Positions 1 to 5,875 of a stretch of DNA of 6,010 nt are shown piece after piece. The stretch is from Bacillota bacterium. Its GTDB lineage: Bacteria; Bacillota; Bacilli; Alicyclobacillales; SLC66. Position numbers and translations under genes: made by a program. The stretch spans positions 1 through 6,010 of the forward strand of contig JAJZAS010000105.1 in assembly GCA_021799325.1 (NCBI GenBank), written 5' to 3'. The first letter of the stretch is position 1. Every line of letters starts with the position of its first letter. Below the pieces are notes generated by a model that had not been told where the DNA came from, made no database searches, and saw only the letters and a list, made by a program, of their open reading frames with translations.

Positions 1-784
1 ATAATTGAATCACTTGATTGCCAATTGGTATTTGACGAATACTGGCTGCTGTTTTCGGTGCGCCTACGATATCCACCCCATTTCTTCTCTGTCGAGATCG
101 AACTACTCGTAACATGTGCCGTTCTTCATCAAAATCATTCCAAGTAAGGCCGCATAATTCTCCGCGCCGCATTCCCGTAGAGATGGCTAGTTGCGTGGCT
201 ACATAAGTTACGGGATGGTGCTGTTTCAAGTGCGTTAAAATTTGTGCAATATCTGATAGCCCAAGCGGTTTTCGTGATGTGGTTTTTGATGATGGAGATT
301 CTACTCTAACCATTGGAGATACCGTTAAAATCCCTCGCTTTACCGCACGATTCAAGGCTGCTCGGAGCACACGATGAGCTCGATGGACACTGGAAGGTTG
401 CACACGTTCAGCTAGTTTTTTATACATTTCTTCAATTTGATTTGGAGTGATCGAGTTTAATTTTACATTACCAATATAAGGAATAATAAATGAATTACAG
501 GTGTGTTGATAAGTTTCTAAAGTGCGCGGTGAATTTCTACCTGCCACAGATCGCGTTAACCAGTCTTCTAAATAATCTTTTACTGTCATCGTCGCTTTGG
601 AAGCTGCATTGACATCAAGATCTGTTAAATCTTTTGTCATTGCCTCTTGTGCTGCCTTCTTTGTCTCAAAACCAGACCGCCATCGTTGCGGATAACGTCC
701 TTTTTGGGGATCATAGGGAAGGCTAATCACATAGGCCCACTTCCCATTTCGTTTGATCACACGCCCTGTTGCAATATTTAACAC
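1..784 (-). CDS. Phage-type tyrosine recombinase/integrase, C-terminus cut by the window edge
   Basis: Site-specific recombinase that would integrate or excise a mobile element through a 3'-phosphotyrosine intermediate. 261 residues are visible. An N-terminal arm-binding-like domain (about 7-55: GRVIKRNGKWAYVI, then a basic FETKKAAQEA stretch) is followed by a SAM-like core-binding domain (about 66-158) and the start of the catalytic domain. Catalytic Arg I is R206 in TGMRRGEL and the beta-hairpin Lys is K244 in APKTAASIRQIPI. The HxxR, H/W and Tyr nucleophile motifs would lie past the left edge, so intactness cannot be judged. I chose the GTG at 784, which overlaps the S24 stop by 7 bases, because it keeps the GR-x-IKR arm motif. 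A GTG at 760 is the alternative. Neither has a good Shine-Dalgarno, which suggests translational coupling to the gene before it. It is the last visible gene of a leftward operon whose promoter carries a LexA box. Family assignment is firm; the target site is unknown. Confidence 0.93.
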   Translation of the reverse strand, partial: MLNIATGRVIKRNGKWAYVISLPYDPQKGRYPQRWRSGFETKKAAQEAMTKDLTDLDVNAASKATMTVKDYLEDWLTRSVAGRNSPRTLETYQHTCNSFIIPYIGNVKLNSITPNQIEEMYKKLAERVQPSSVHRAHRVLRAALNRAVKRGILTVSPMVRVESPSSKTTSRKPLGLSDIAQILTHLKQHHPVTYVATQLAISTGMRRGELCGLTWNDFDEERHMLRVVRSRQRRNGVDIVGAPKTAASIRQIPIGNQVIQL

Positions 785-1215
785 CCCCAGTTCATTTCTG
801 ATTGCTCATGAATTAAAAATTTAGCTAAACTCTCTTTCACTACACCATCCAAGATCCCAATCACGCAAAAATCGGTTGTCCCCAGTTCAAGTGGCAAAAT
901 CTGATCACCTCCCACGCGAAGAGTCACGGTAGGATTGTTGATACATTCCAGCATTTTGATGGTCACTTCATCACCCATCGTGAGAAGACAGATTTGACCT
1001 TCTAAAGAGGGCCAGCGCTGCTCACGGAAAATCAGGTAATCTCCTGCATCAATACCGAAGGTGGAAAGTCCTTCGTCTTCAATCTGCACGGCATAGCGGC
1101 GATAGAAGGCATGGGAATGTACCAATAAATCCTCCGGGTTTTCCGGTGTCTGGATATGGGTTGTCGTGAGTGAGGGAATGGATCCCATGTACGGGACACA
1201 ATATTCTTTCGTCAT
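778..1215 (-). CDS. S24/LexA-fold protein without HTH and without the catalytic serine
   Basis: A 145-residue cytosolic protein resembling the C-terminal half of LexA/CI-type repressors (peptidase S24). The N-terminus VPYMGSIPS matches the usual linker 'IPxLGxIxAG', but the Ala-Gly self-cleavage pair is missing. The stretch 41-62 (AVQIEDEGLSTFGIDAGDYLIF) aligns with 'VxGDSMxxxGIxxGDxVxV', which puts Gly49 at the nucleophilic serine position. Ser51 is two residues too late. The general-base lysine appears kept (K87 in DEVTIKMLE), and a terminal CVIGILDGVVKE strand fits the fold. No helix-turn-helix precedes it. The ATG at 1215 is chosen because AAGGAG lies at 1228-1233, 12 bases upstream and just after the metallopeptidase stop. 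A TTG at 1266 would add 17 residues and overlap that gene by 29 bases. It lies between the ImmA-like peptidase and the integrase in one operon. The fold is fairly sure. That it is inactive as a peptidase, and acts as a partner or target of the ImmA-like enzyme, is inference. Confidence 0.8.
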   Translation of the reverse strand: MTKEYCVPYMGSIPSLTTTHIQTPENPEDLLVHSHAFYRRYAVQIEDEGLSTFGIDAGDYLIFREQRWPSLEGQICLLTMGDEVTIKMLECINNPTVTLRVGGDQILPLELGTTDFCVIGILDGVVKESLAKFLIHEQSEMNWGC

Positions 1216-1227
1216 TGGTTTGATCCA

Positions 1228-1233
1228 CTCCTT
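1228..1233 (-). promoter_or_regulatory. Ribosome binding site deciding the S24 gene start
   Basis: AAGGAG on the minus strand lies in the 22-base gap between the metallopeptidase stop (1238-1240) and the ATG at 1215. The spacing is 12 bases, somewhat long. It supports the ATG over the upstream in-frame TTG at 1266, whose best candidate (AAAGGA, 11 bases upstream) lies inside the preceding coding region. Confidence 0.55.
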
Positions 1234-1237
1234 GGAG

Positions 1238-1870
1238 TTATGTCTCTGATCGACGGCGGCGACCAATCACGACACCGTCCTTTACCAGGTATTCAAGGGT
1301 TGGATTGGTGGGGTGGCGATAGGAATAATCATACGTAGATCGCACTTCGTTGATTTGATAAGCCATCTGCTGCTCAGCGACCAGACTACGCAATCGTTCT
1401 TCTAGTAGGCGCAGTCTTTCTTCCATTAAAGTTTCTGGCACTTCGAAGACAGCAGAAAGGTGCGTGATCAAGCGAAGGCGTGAATTTGTCGGGATGATAT
1501 AGTTTTTTATCATGAAAGCGGGAACTAGCGCGTACAAGGCAAAACGGTCCGCTTGCCATTCTTGCATGGCGCGAAAGTCATCTTCCATAAAATCCTGACG
1601 GCCCACATGCATTAACACATGGCCCAACTCATGTGCGAGTTCCACCTTTTGTTGGCGAAGCGGGAGACGGCGGTCGATGATAATGGCGTTGAACGTCGTT
1701 AATTGATACGTGATGCTGGATAACGGTTGATAGAGAATACGGATGTTGGCGTCCTCTGCGAAAAATGCGAGATCAATATCGGACGGGTGAAAGATTTTTT
1801 TTCGTTGGTAAAACTGATCGATGGCTGATTCAAGAGGGGTAGGGCGATAAAAATTTAGCAACTGTAGCAT
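1238..1870 (-). CDS. ImmA/IrrE-family zinc metallo-endopeptidase
   Basis: A 210-residue soluble protease of the ImmA/IrrE family (peptidase M78, DUF955). Characterised members cleave a repressor: ImmA cuts ImmR in ICEBs1 and IrrE cuts DdrO in Deinococcus, which derepresses mobile-element or DNA-damage genes. Visible here are the zinc motif HELGH at 80-84 (H80 and H84 ligands, E81 catalytic) and, 20 residues on, EWQADRFA, whose E104 fits the third ligand. A hydrophobic strand IIIDRRLP (63-70) precedes the active site, as is usual in the family. A Leu/Arg/Glu-rich, probably helical stretch (about 147-170) and a basic tail GRRRRSET follow. There is no N-terminal HTH. The ATG at 1870 is chosen for its excellent AGGAGGT at 1877-1883 with 7-base spacing. 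An in-frame ATG at 1966 would read through the promoter and SOS box. It is the first gene of the operon with the S24-like protein and integrase. Family is certain; the substrate is inferred to be the neighbouring S24 protein or an unlinked repressor. Confidence 0.93.
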   Translation of the reverse strand: MLQLLNFYRPTPLESAIDQFYQRKKIFHPSDIDLAFFAEDANIRILYQPLSSITYQLTTFNAIIIDRRLPLRQQKVELAHELGHVLMHVGRQDFMEDDFRAMQEWQADRFALYALVPAFMIKNYIIPTNSRLRLITHLSAVFEVPETLMEERLRLLEERLRSLVAEQQMAYQINEVRSTYDYSYRHPTNPTLEYLVKDGVVIGRRRRSET

Positions 1871-1876
1871 CAAATG

Positions 1877-1883
1877 ACCTCCT
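1877..1883 (-). promoter_or_regulatory. Strong ribosome binding site of the metallopeptidase gene
   Basis: AGGAGGT on the minus strand with 7 bases to the ATG at 1870, close to the Bacillus optimum. It fixes the start at 1870 rather than at the upstream in-frame ATG at 1966, and leaves the promoter and LexA box in the 5' untranslated and upstream DNA. Confidence 0.85.
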
Positions 1884-1893
1884 AACCGTATAT

Positions 1894-1907
1894 AGAACAT
1901 ATGTTCG
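1894..1907 (-). promoter_or_regulatory. LexA (DinR) SOS operator
   Basis: On the minus strand the site reads CGAACATATGTTCT. It matches the Bacillus LexA/DinR consensus CGAACRNRYGTTYC at 13 of 14 positions, and contains the perfect 12-base palindrome GAACATATGTTC (1895-1906). It begins immediately after the TATAAT at 1908-1913, so bound LexA would cover the expected transcription start and block RNA polymerase. The site is 24 bases upstream of the metallopeptidase ATG. It predicts SOS induction of the metallopeptidase, S24 protein and integrase. The sequence match and position are directly visible; LexA binding is inferred. Confidence 0.85.
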
Positions 1908-1913
1908 ATTATA
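1908..1913 (-). promoter_or_regulatory. -10 element of the leftward SOS operon
   Basis: A perfect TATAAT on the minus strand abuts the LexA box. The -35 at 17-base spacing is poor (TTCCAT, 1931-1936). The promoter may be intrinsically modest or helped by the T-rich spacer (1914-1930). There is no extended -10 TG. Position relative to the operator and the AGGAGG-led gene supports it as the operon promoter. Confidence 0.65.
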
Positions 1914-2041
1914 AATCGATAAACAAGAAAATGGAATGGAGCAAATAGGGAATCGAAAAAGCACAATGGATATCATCAAAATATTAACTCTTAGGTTTAT
2001 AATCATAGGTTAATTAATATAAATATTTTACCAATAAATAG

Positions 2042-2123
2042 TTAAAATTTTCGTCTTATGTTAAGATAGTCTGCAGTAGTTCAATTGATGCACCGTGTAC
2101 ACAACGCTACACTAATTTATAGT
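2042..2123 (+). promoter_or_regulatory. Candidate promoters for the c-di-GMP gene
   Basis: Two candidates lie in the divergent intergenic region (1871-2150), and the sequence does not decide between them. The nearer is TGTACA (2096-2101), 16 bases, TATAGT (2118-2123), 27 bases before the start codon. The farther is TTAAAA (2042-2047), 17 bases, GATAGT (2065-2070). The farther one also resembles a sigma-D arrangement, with TAAA (2043-2046), 15 bases, then an octamer sharing GATA with GCCGATAT. The rest of the region (about 1978-2060) is simply AT-rich. Confidence 0.35.
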
Positions 2124-2136
2124 CTAGATGATGCTT

Positions 2137-2140
2137 GGAG
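2137..2140 (+). promoter_or_regulatory. Ribosome binding site supporting a TTG start
   Basis: GGAG, within TTGGAGTG, lies 10 bases before the TTG at 2151. An in-frame TAA at 2145-2147 rules out any upstream start. The next in-frame ATG (codon 34) would cut into the first PAS domain, so the TTG start is preferred. Confidence 0.6.
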
Positions 2141-2150
2141 TGAATAAGAC

Positions 2151-4676
2151 TTGGGAATAGACTATCATCAATTTTTTGTTGATTTACGTTCATTATGGAA
2201 CCATCGTGAATTTGGGTTACTGATCATTGACGAAGAACTAACGATTAAAATGGCAAATCAAGAATTTCAACAGCGTTCAGGTTATGAAGAATCCCATCTT
2301 CAAGAAGGTGGGGTTTCACTTTTTCTGGATCATGAAGTAGTGCAACACTTTTCAAAATTGATCCATGAGACCATTCGCAGTCATCTCATACAAAGTTACG
2401 TTTCTATTTGTACGGCATGGCATGAACCATTACGATTGCCAATGACGTTTATTAAGCTTGATCCAATCGAAAATTTTCAGCAAAAACATGTTTTGGTTTT
2501 GGTGCAATTTGCTGAAATTACCGATGGATTAACTTTGGCGGATGCAGGAGTACAACGGCGTATTGAAGATCTATCTTATGTTTTAGATAACGTATCATCT
2601 TACGCTATCTTGACGATTGATGGTGTTATTGTTGAAAACAATCCTCAGTTTGAACAGTTAATTGGATATTCTGCAAAAGAAATGGTGGGAATGAATTACA
2701 GTGAGCTTATTCGTATGGAGCCATGGCATCCCTCACACTTTGATACAATACAAACCCAACTTAAGGAGGGATTGGTGTGGCGCGGCGAAGTGGAATTAAA
2801 AAGAAAAGAAGGTGCCTACATTTGGGCGCAATTCGTGCTCATCCCTCTTTTTAACCGTGATCATGAGACAGAACGTGTATTAGCTTTTTGTGAGGACATC
2901 TCAAAAGAAAAGGGATTGCGCGATCAACTTGAATTTCTTGCCTATCACCATCAACCTACCGGTTTGAGAAATCGAAATTATATGAGGGACTATTTGAAAC
3001 AATTGATGATAGAATCTCCAGATAAGACCATTTTTTTGTATGTGATTCACGTTGATCCTTATGAGGATTACGTTCGTCATATGGGGCATCTGCCTGCCAA
3101 TGAAATATTAAAAGAGGTTGCGAGAAGGCTAACATCGATGGAAACAGAAAACGTTCTGGTTGTTCATTCCGACACTAATGAATTTCTCGTTAGTGCCATT
3201 CATATGGAATTGGATAAATTGCAACCCATCGTCAATCAATTAATGTCCATCTTCTCAAAACCATTTTATATGGAAAACGGCTTATCTATTATTTTTCGAA
3301 TTACGATTGGCGTCAGTATTTATCCGGATGATGCGCACTCTGTTAGTGAAATGTATCGAATGGCTTTAATTGCATTGCATCGAATCCCAAAAGATAAAAA
3401 GAATGTATTTGCTGTTTTTAGCTCACAAGATAGTCTGGAATCATATAAAGCGTTTGCTCTAGCCAGTCATATTCACGATGCACTCGGTTTGGGAGAATTT
3501 GAGGTGTGGTTTCAACCTAAAATTAATATACAAACTATGCAATTAGATGGCGCAGAATCATTACTACGTTGGAAGCATCCTGACTGGGGAATTATACATG
3601 CGGGAGAGTTTATTCCCATTATTCAGGAAGTTGGTATGTTGTCAGAAGTGAGTGTGTGGGCATTTACCACGTTGTGTAAAACTATAGATTTGTGGAAAAA
3701 AAAGGGGCTAACAGTACCGCAGCTTTCTTTTAATCTACCAGGTTCGGCATTAATTCAAGTCGATTTAGAGGAAAATATCCATCGTATTGCATCCCAATAT
3801 CATATTCCGCCTTCGACGATTATGTTTGAAATTACAGAAACAGAAAAGATTCAGGATGAAGCCTCGGCGATTAGAACCATGCAGGCACTACGAAAACAAG
3901 GCTATTTATTATCACTCGATGATTTTGGTTCCGGCTATTCCGGACTTAATTATCTCCGTCAATTTCCGGTTGATGAAGTGAAATTCGATAAGCACTTCTT
4001 AAAAGAGATCGTCAATGATTCCTTGACTCGGGTAATCATTCAGTCCTCGGTGCTACTTGCTCATACTTTACATATGCGGGTGGTGGCCGAAGGTATTGAA
4101 ACAGAGGAACAATTGGCTGCTGCAAGATCGCTCAATGTCGAAGTGGGGCAAGGGTACCTATGGAGCCCGGCGGTCCCAATGGTAGAATTTGAACGTATTA
4201 TTGCTGATCCAGAAGAATGGCTTCTAAGAATTCAAACCCCAGCAAAAATTTATACGGGTCCGAATCGGCGTGAATTTTTTCGCATCGTGGTGGAGCCTGC
4301 GATGATGGGACAACTAAGTTTGTATGAACTAAAAGGGAAACGAGTACAATCCGGGGTGACACAAGTGGTGGTGATCAATATTGGACCTGGAGGACTAAGC
4401 TTTCTCTCCACCTTACGCTTACCGGCCAAAAATGATGTTCGAATGAAGATGGTTATCAAATTGTCTGATCAATACCATCCATATATCGGACACGTTGTGT
4501 GGCTAAAAGAGTATGGCAAAGGTATTATTCAATACGGGTTTCAGTTTGAATTGGAAGAAAGTGAACGAGAGGATTTAATTTCTCTGTTAAACCAACTAGC
4601 GATTCATCAGCGGAATGCAGTGCTTTCCACGACTGGCTATGATGTCATTCAGTCGGATATCTATAGTTTTTTCTAA
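2151..4676 (+). CDS. PAS-PAS-GGDEF(degenerate)-EAL-PilZ cyclic-di-GMP phosphodiesterase
   Basis: An 841-residue protein with no transmembrane segment, probably cytosolic, predicted to hydrolyse c-di-GMP to pGpG and so shift cells from biofilm toward motility. Domains in order: PAS-like (about 15-125); a clearer PAS (about 140-255, LTIDGVIVENNPQFEQLIGYS); GGDEF (about 258-425); EAL (about 436-683); PilZ (about 704-802). The cyclase signature GGDEF is replaced by DTNEF (341-345), the leading 'DxLTGLxNR' reads HHQPTGLRNR, and no RxxD inhibitory site is seen, so cyclase activity is unlikely. EAL residues are kept: Q455, E469 (as ESLLRW), N528, E560, D590/D591 in DDFGSGYS, K611, E647 and Q667. The PilZ part has R707-x3-R711 (RREFFR) and N743-I-G-P-G-G748, where the usual serine of [D/N]xSxxG is glycine. 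The start is a TTG at 2151, with GGAG at 2137-2140 and an in-frame stop at 2145-2147. It is divergent from the SOS operon and convergent with the kinase. Phosphodiesterase activity is likely; the PilZ role is inferred. Confidence 0.93.
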   Translation: MGIDYHQFFVDLRSLWNHREFGLLIIDEELTIKMANQEFQQRSGYEESHLQEGGVSLFLDHEVVQHFSKLIHETIRSHLIQSYVSICTAWHEPLRLPMTFIKLDPIENFQQKHVLVLVQFAEITDGLTLADAGVQRRIEDLSYVLDNVSSYAILTIDGVIVENNPQFEQLIGYSAKEMVGMNYSELIRMEPWHPSHFDTIQTQLKEGLVWRGEVELKRKEGAYIWAQFVLIPLFNRDHETERVLAFCEDISKEKGLRDQLEFLAYHHQPTGLRNRNYMRDYLKQLMIESPDKTIFLYVIHVDPYEDYVRHMGHLPANEILKEVARRLTSMETENVLVVHSDTNEFLVSAIHMELDKLQPIVNQLMSIFSKPFYMENGLSIIFRITIGVSIYPDDAHSVSEMYRMALIALHRIPKDKKNVFAVFSSQDSLESYKAFALASHIHDALGLGEFEVWFQPKINIQTMQLDGAESLLRWKHPDWGIIHAGEFIPIIQEVGMLSEVSVWAFTTLCKTIDLWKKKGLTVPQLSFNLPGSALIQVDLEENIHRIASQYHIPPSTIMFEITETEKIQDEASAIRTMQALRKQGYLLSLDDFGSGYSGLNYLRQFPVDEVKFDKHFLKEIVNDSLTRVIIQSSVLLAHTLHMRVVAEGIETEEQLAAARSLNVEVGQGYLWSPAVPMVEFERIIADPEEWLLRIQTPAKIYTGPNRREFFRIVVEPAMMGQLSLYELKGKRVQSGVTQVVVINIGPGGLSFLSTLRLPAKNDVRMKMVIKLSDQYHPYIGHVVWLKEYGKGIIQYGFQFELEESEREDLISLLNQLAIHQRNAVLSTTGYDVIQSDIYSFF

Positions 4677-4691
4677 AAGTCAAGAGAGGCA

Positions 4692-4719
4692 TAGCGGAGA
4701 GAGTCAGTCCGCTACTTTT
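4692..4719 (+). terminator. Probable Rho-independent terminator of the c-di-GMP gene
   Basis: Sixteen bases after the stop codon, a perfect 7-base stem TAGCGGA (4692-4698) / TCCGCTA (4708-4714) encloses a 9-base loop. CTTTTC follows. The stem is GC-rich but the T run is only four long, so termination may be incomplete. It reads correctly only for the rightward gene, because no T run follows it on the other strand. Confidence 0.6.
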
Positions 4720-4798
4720 CCATGTTAAGGATTTGAGACACATGACTCATAAATCATTTTTAATCAATTTGAAGTTCATTAAAATCACTATTGAGACG

Positions 4799-5875
4799 CT
4801 AAGTTAATGCAATTGGTAAAAAAATCTCTACCGTTGTGCCGAATCCAATTTCACTTGAATAAAGAATTTTCCCATGATGTGCGTCAATGATTCGTTTGCT
4901 AACGGTTAACCCTAACCCAGTTCCTTTTTCTTTTGTGGTATAAAAGGGTTCTCCCAACTTATCGATTCGTTCCAGAGGAATGCCTACTCCATGATCATGT
5001 ATGGCAATGCGAAATTCCTTCTGATCATTTGTTTTCGTTTCTATCCATATGTTTCCTCCTGTAGGCATCGATTCAATGGCGTTATTCAATACATTCAACA
5101 GCACTTGTTTTAATTGATCTTCGTTTCCTCTGATCTGCTGCAAAGTATCATGAAAGTGATACTGCATCAGGACATTGGCCATCGTACTTTGTGGGCGCAT
5201 CAATTCAATCACGTCCATAATCAGTCGATGGATATCTAATTGTCGTACTTCGTATTCATGTGGTTTTGCTAACACTAGAAAATCGGAGACAATCTTATTG
5301 ATCCGTTCTACTTCAGATAAAATGATTGAGGTATATAGCTCGTTTTTCTCATCTTCTTGAAGTAACTGGAGTAACCCTTTGATCGAAGTTAATGGATTTC
5401 GTATTTCATGAGCGACACCTGCCGCTAATTCCCCAACAACCGCCAATTTCTCCGAACGAATGAGTTTTTCTTCTACTTTTTTGCGCTCGGCAATATAACG
5501 AACAATTGTTAACGCTATTTTTTTCTTCCCGAATTGAAAGATACGAGCACTTAATTCACAAGGAATCTCTTGCCCGCTTTTTGTTACGTGGAGGTTCTCC
5601 ATCAAAATAGGTCCATTCGTCATCATATTTTGAATGTAATTTTTTGTTTGATCTAGACGGGTGTCCTTTTGAATATCTATTGGGGTCATTGTCAACATTT
5701 CTTCCTGGGTATAACCCAATTGTTCATAGGCTACTCGACTCACTTTGATAAATTTTGAAGGAGTGCAATCAGAATACACTTCATATAAAAAAATGGCGTC
5801 ACTAGCATACTCAAATAATTCTCGAATTTTTAAGTTCTTAAATTCAAGAATTTCATTAGATTCTTCTTTCAACAT
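4799..5875 (-). CDS. Soluble PAS-domain sensor histidine kinase (HisKA-HATPase)
   Basis: A 358-residue two-component or phosphorelay kinase that autophosphorylates on histidine using ATP. One PAS sensor domain (about 18-132, FEYASDAIFLYEV with YEQLGYTQEEM) is followed by HisKA (about 143-205) with H156 in VAHEIRNPLTSIKG, the box form common in Bacillus sporulation-type kinases (KinA to KinE). The HATPase domain (about 247-355) has the N box (N261 to N265, LLNVLNNAIESM), G1 (D294-H-G-V-G298), F box (EPFYTTKEKG, 309-318) and G2 (GTGLGL, 318-323). All catalytic elements are intact. There is no transmembrane segment, so it should sense a cytosolic signal. The ATG at 5875 is chosen because the frame upstream reaches a stop at 5915-5917 with no other start. 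The Shine-Dalgarno is weak (AGGGGA about 10 bases upstream). No response regulator is adjacent in the window, so it looks like an orphan. It converges with the c-di-GMP gene. Kinase identity is certain; the partner and signal are unknown. Confidence 0.95.
   Translation of the reverse strand: MLKEESNEILEFKNLKIRELFEYASDAIFLYEVYSDCTPSKFIKVSRVAYEQLGYTQEEMLTMTPIDIQKDTRLDQTKNYIQNMMTNGPILMENLHVTKSGQEIPCELSARIFQFGKKKIALTIVRYIAERKKVEEKLIRSEKLAVVGELAAGVAHEIRNPLTSIKGLLQLLQEDEKNELYTSIILSEVERINKIVSDFLVLAKPHEYEVRQLDIHRLIMDVIELMRPQSTMANVLMQYHFHDTLQQIRGNEDQLKQVLLNVLNNAIESMPTGGNIWIETKTNDQKEFRIAIHDHGVGIPLERIDKLGEPFYTTKEKGTGLGLTVSKRIIDAHHGKILYSSEIGFGTTVEIFLPIALT

Noticed and set aside
1216..1266. TTG start for the S24 protein at 1266
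   Set aside because: It overlaps the preceding gene by 29 bases and adds 17 residues that resemble nothing. The ATG at 1215 follows AAGGAG in the gap. It is not fully excluded.
1871..1966. N-terminal extension of the metallopeptidase from an in-frame ATG at 1966
   Set aside because: It would translate through the TATAAT and LexA box, has no ribosome binding site, and ignores the AGGAGGT in front of the ATG at 1870.
2095..2102. Palindrome GTGTACAC upstream of the c-di-GMP gene as an operator
   Set aside because: Eight bases only, no second copy, and no known regulator assigned. It overlaps a candidate -35.
2901..3089. Minus-strand open frame of 62 codons
   Set aside because: It lies wholly within the GGDEF region of the c-di-GMP gene, has no recognisable product, and is antisense noise.
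3787..3981. Plus-strand open frame of 64 codons in another frame of the EAL region
   Set aside because: The EAL reading frame is clearly the coding one, and this overlap has no ribosome binding site or family resemblance.
4250..4459. Minus-strand open frame of 69 codons
   Set aside because: It is antisense to the PilZ coding region and has no independent support.
4758..4784. AT-only inverted repeat TTTTAAT/ATTAAAA as a terminator for the kinase
   Set aside because: No GC in the stem and a 13-base loop, too weak to call.
4733..4797. Direct repeat TTGAGAC (4733-4739 and 4791-4797) as an attachment or insertion duplication
   Set aside because: Seven bases, with only intergenic AT-rich DNA between the copies. 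Expected by chance.
5175..5360. Plus-strand open frame of 61 codons
   Set aside because: It is antisense to the kinase's HisKA region and low-complexity in composition.
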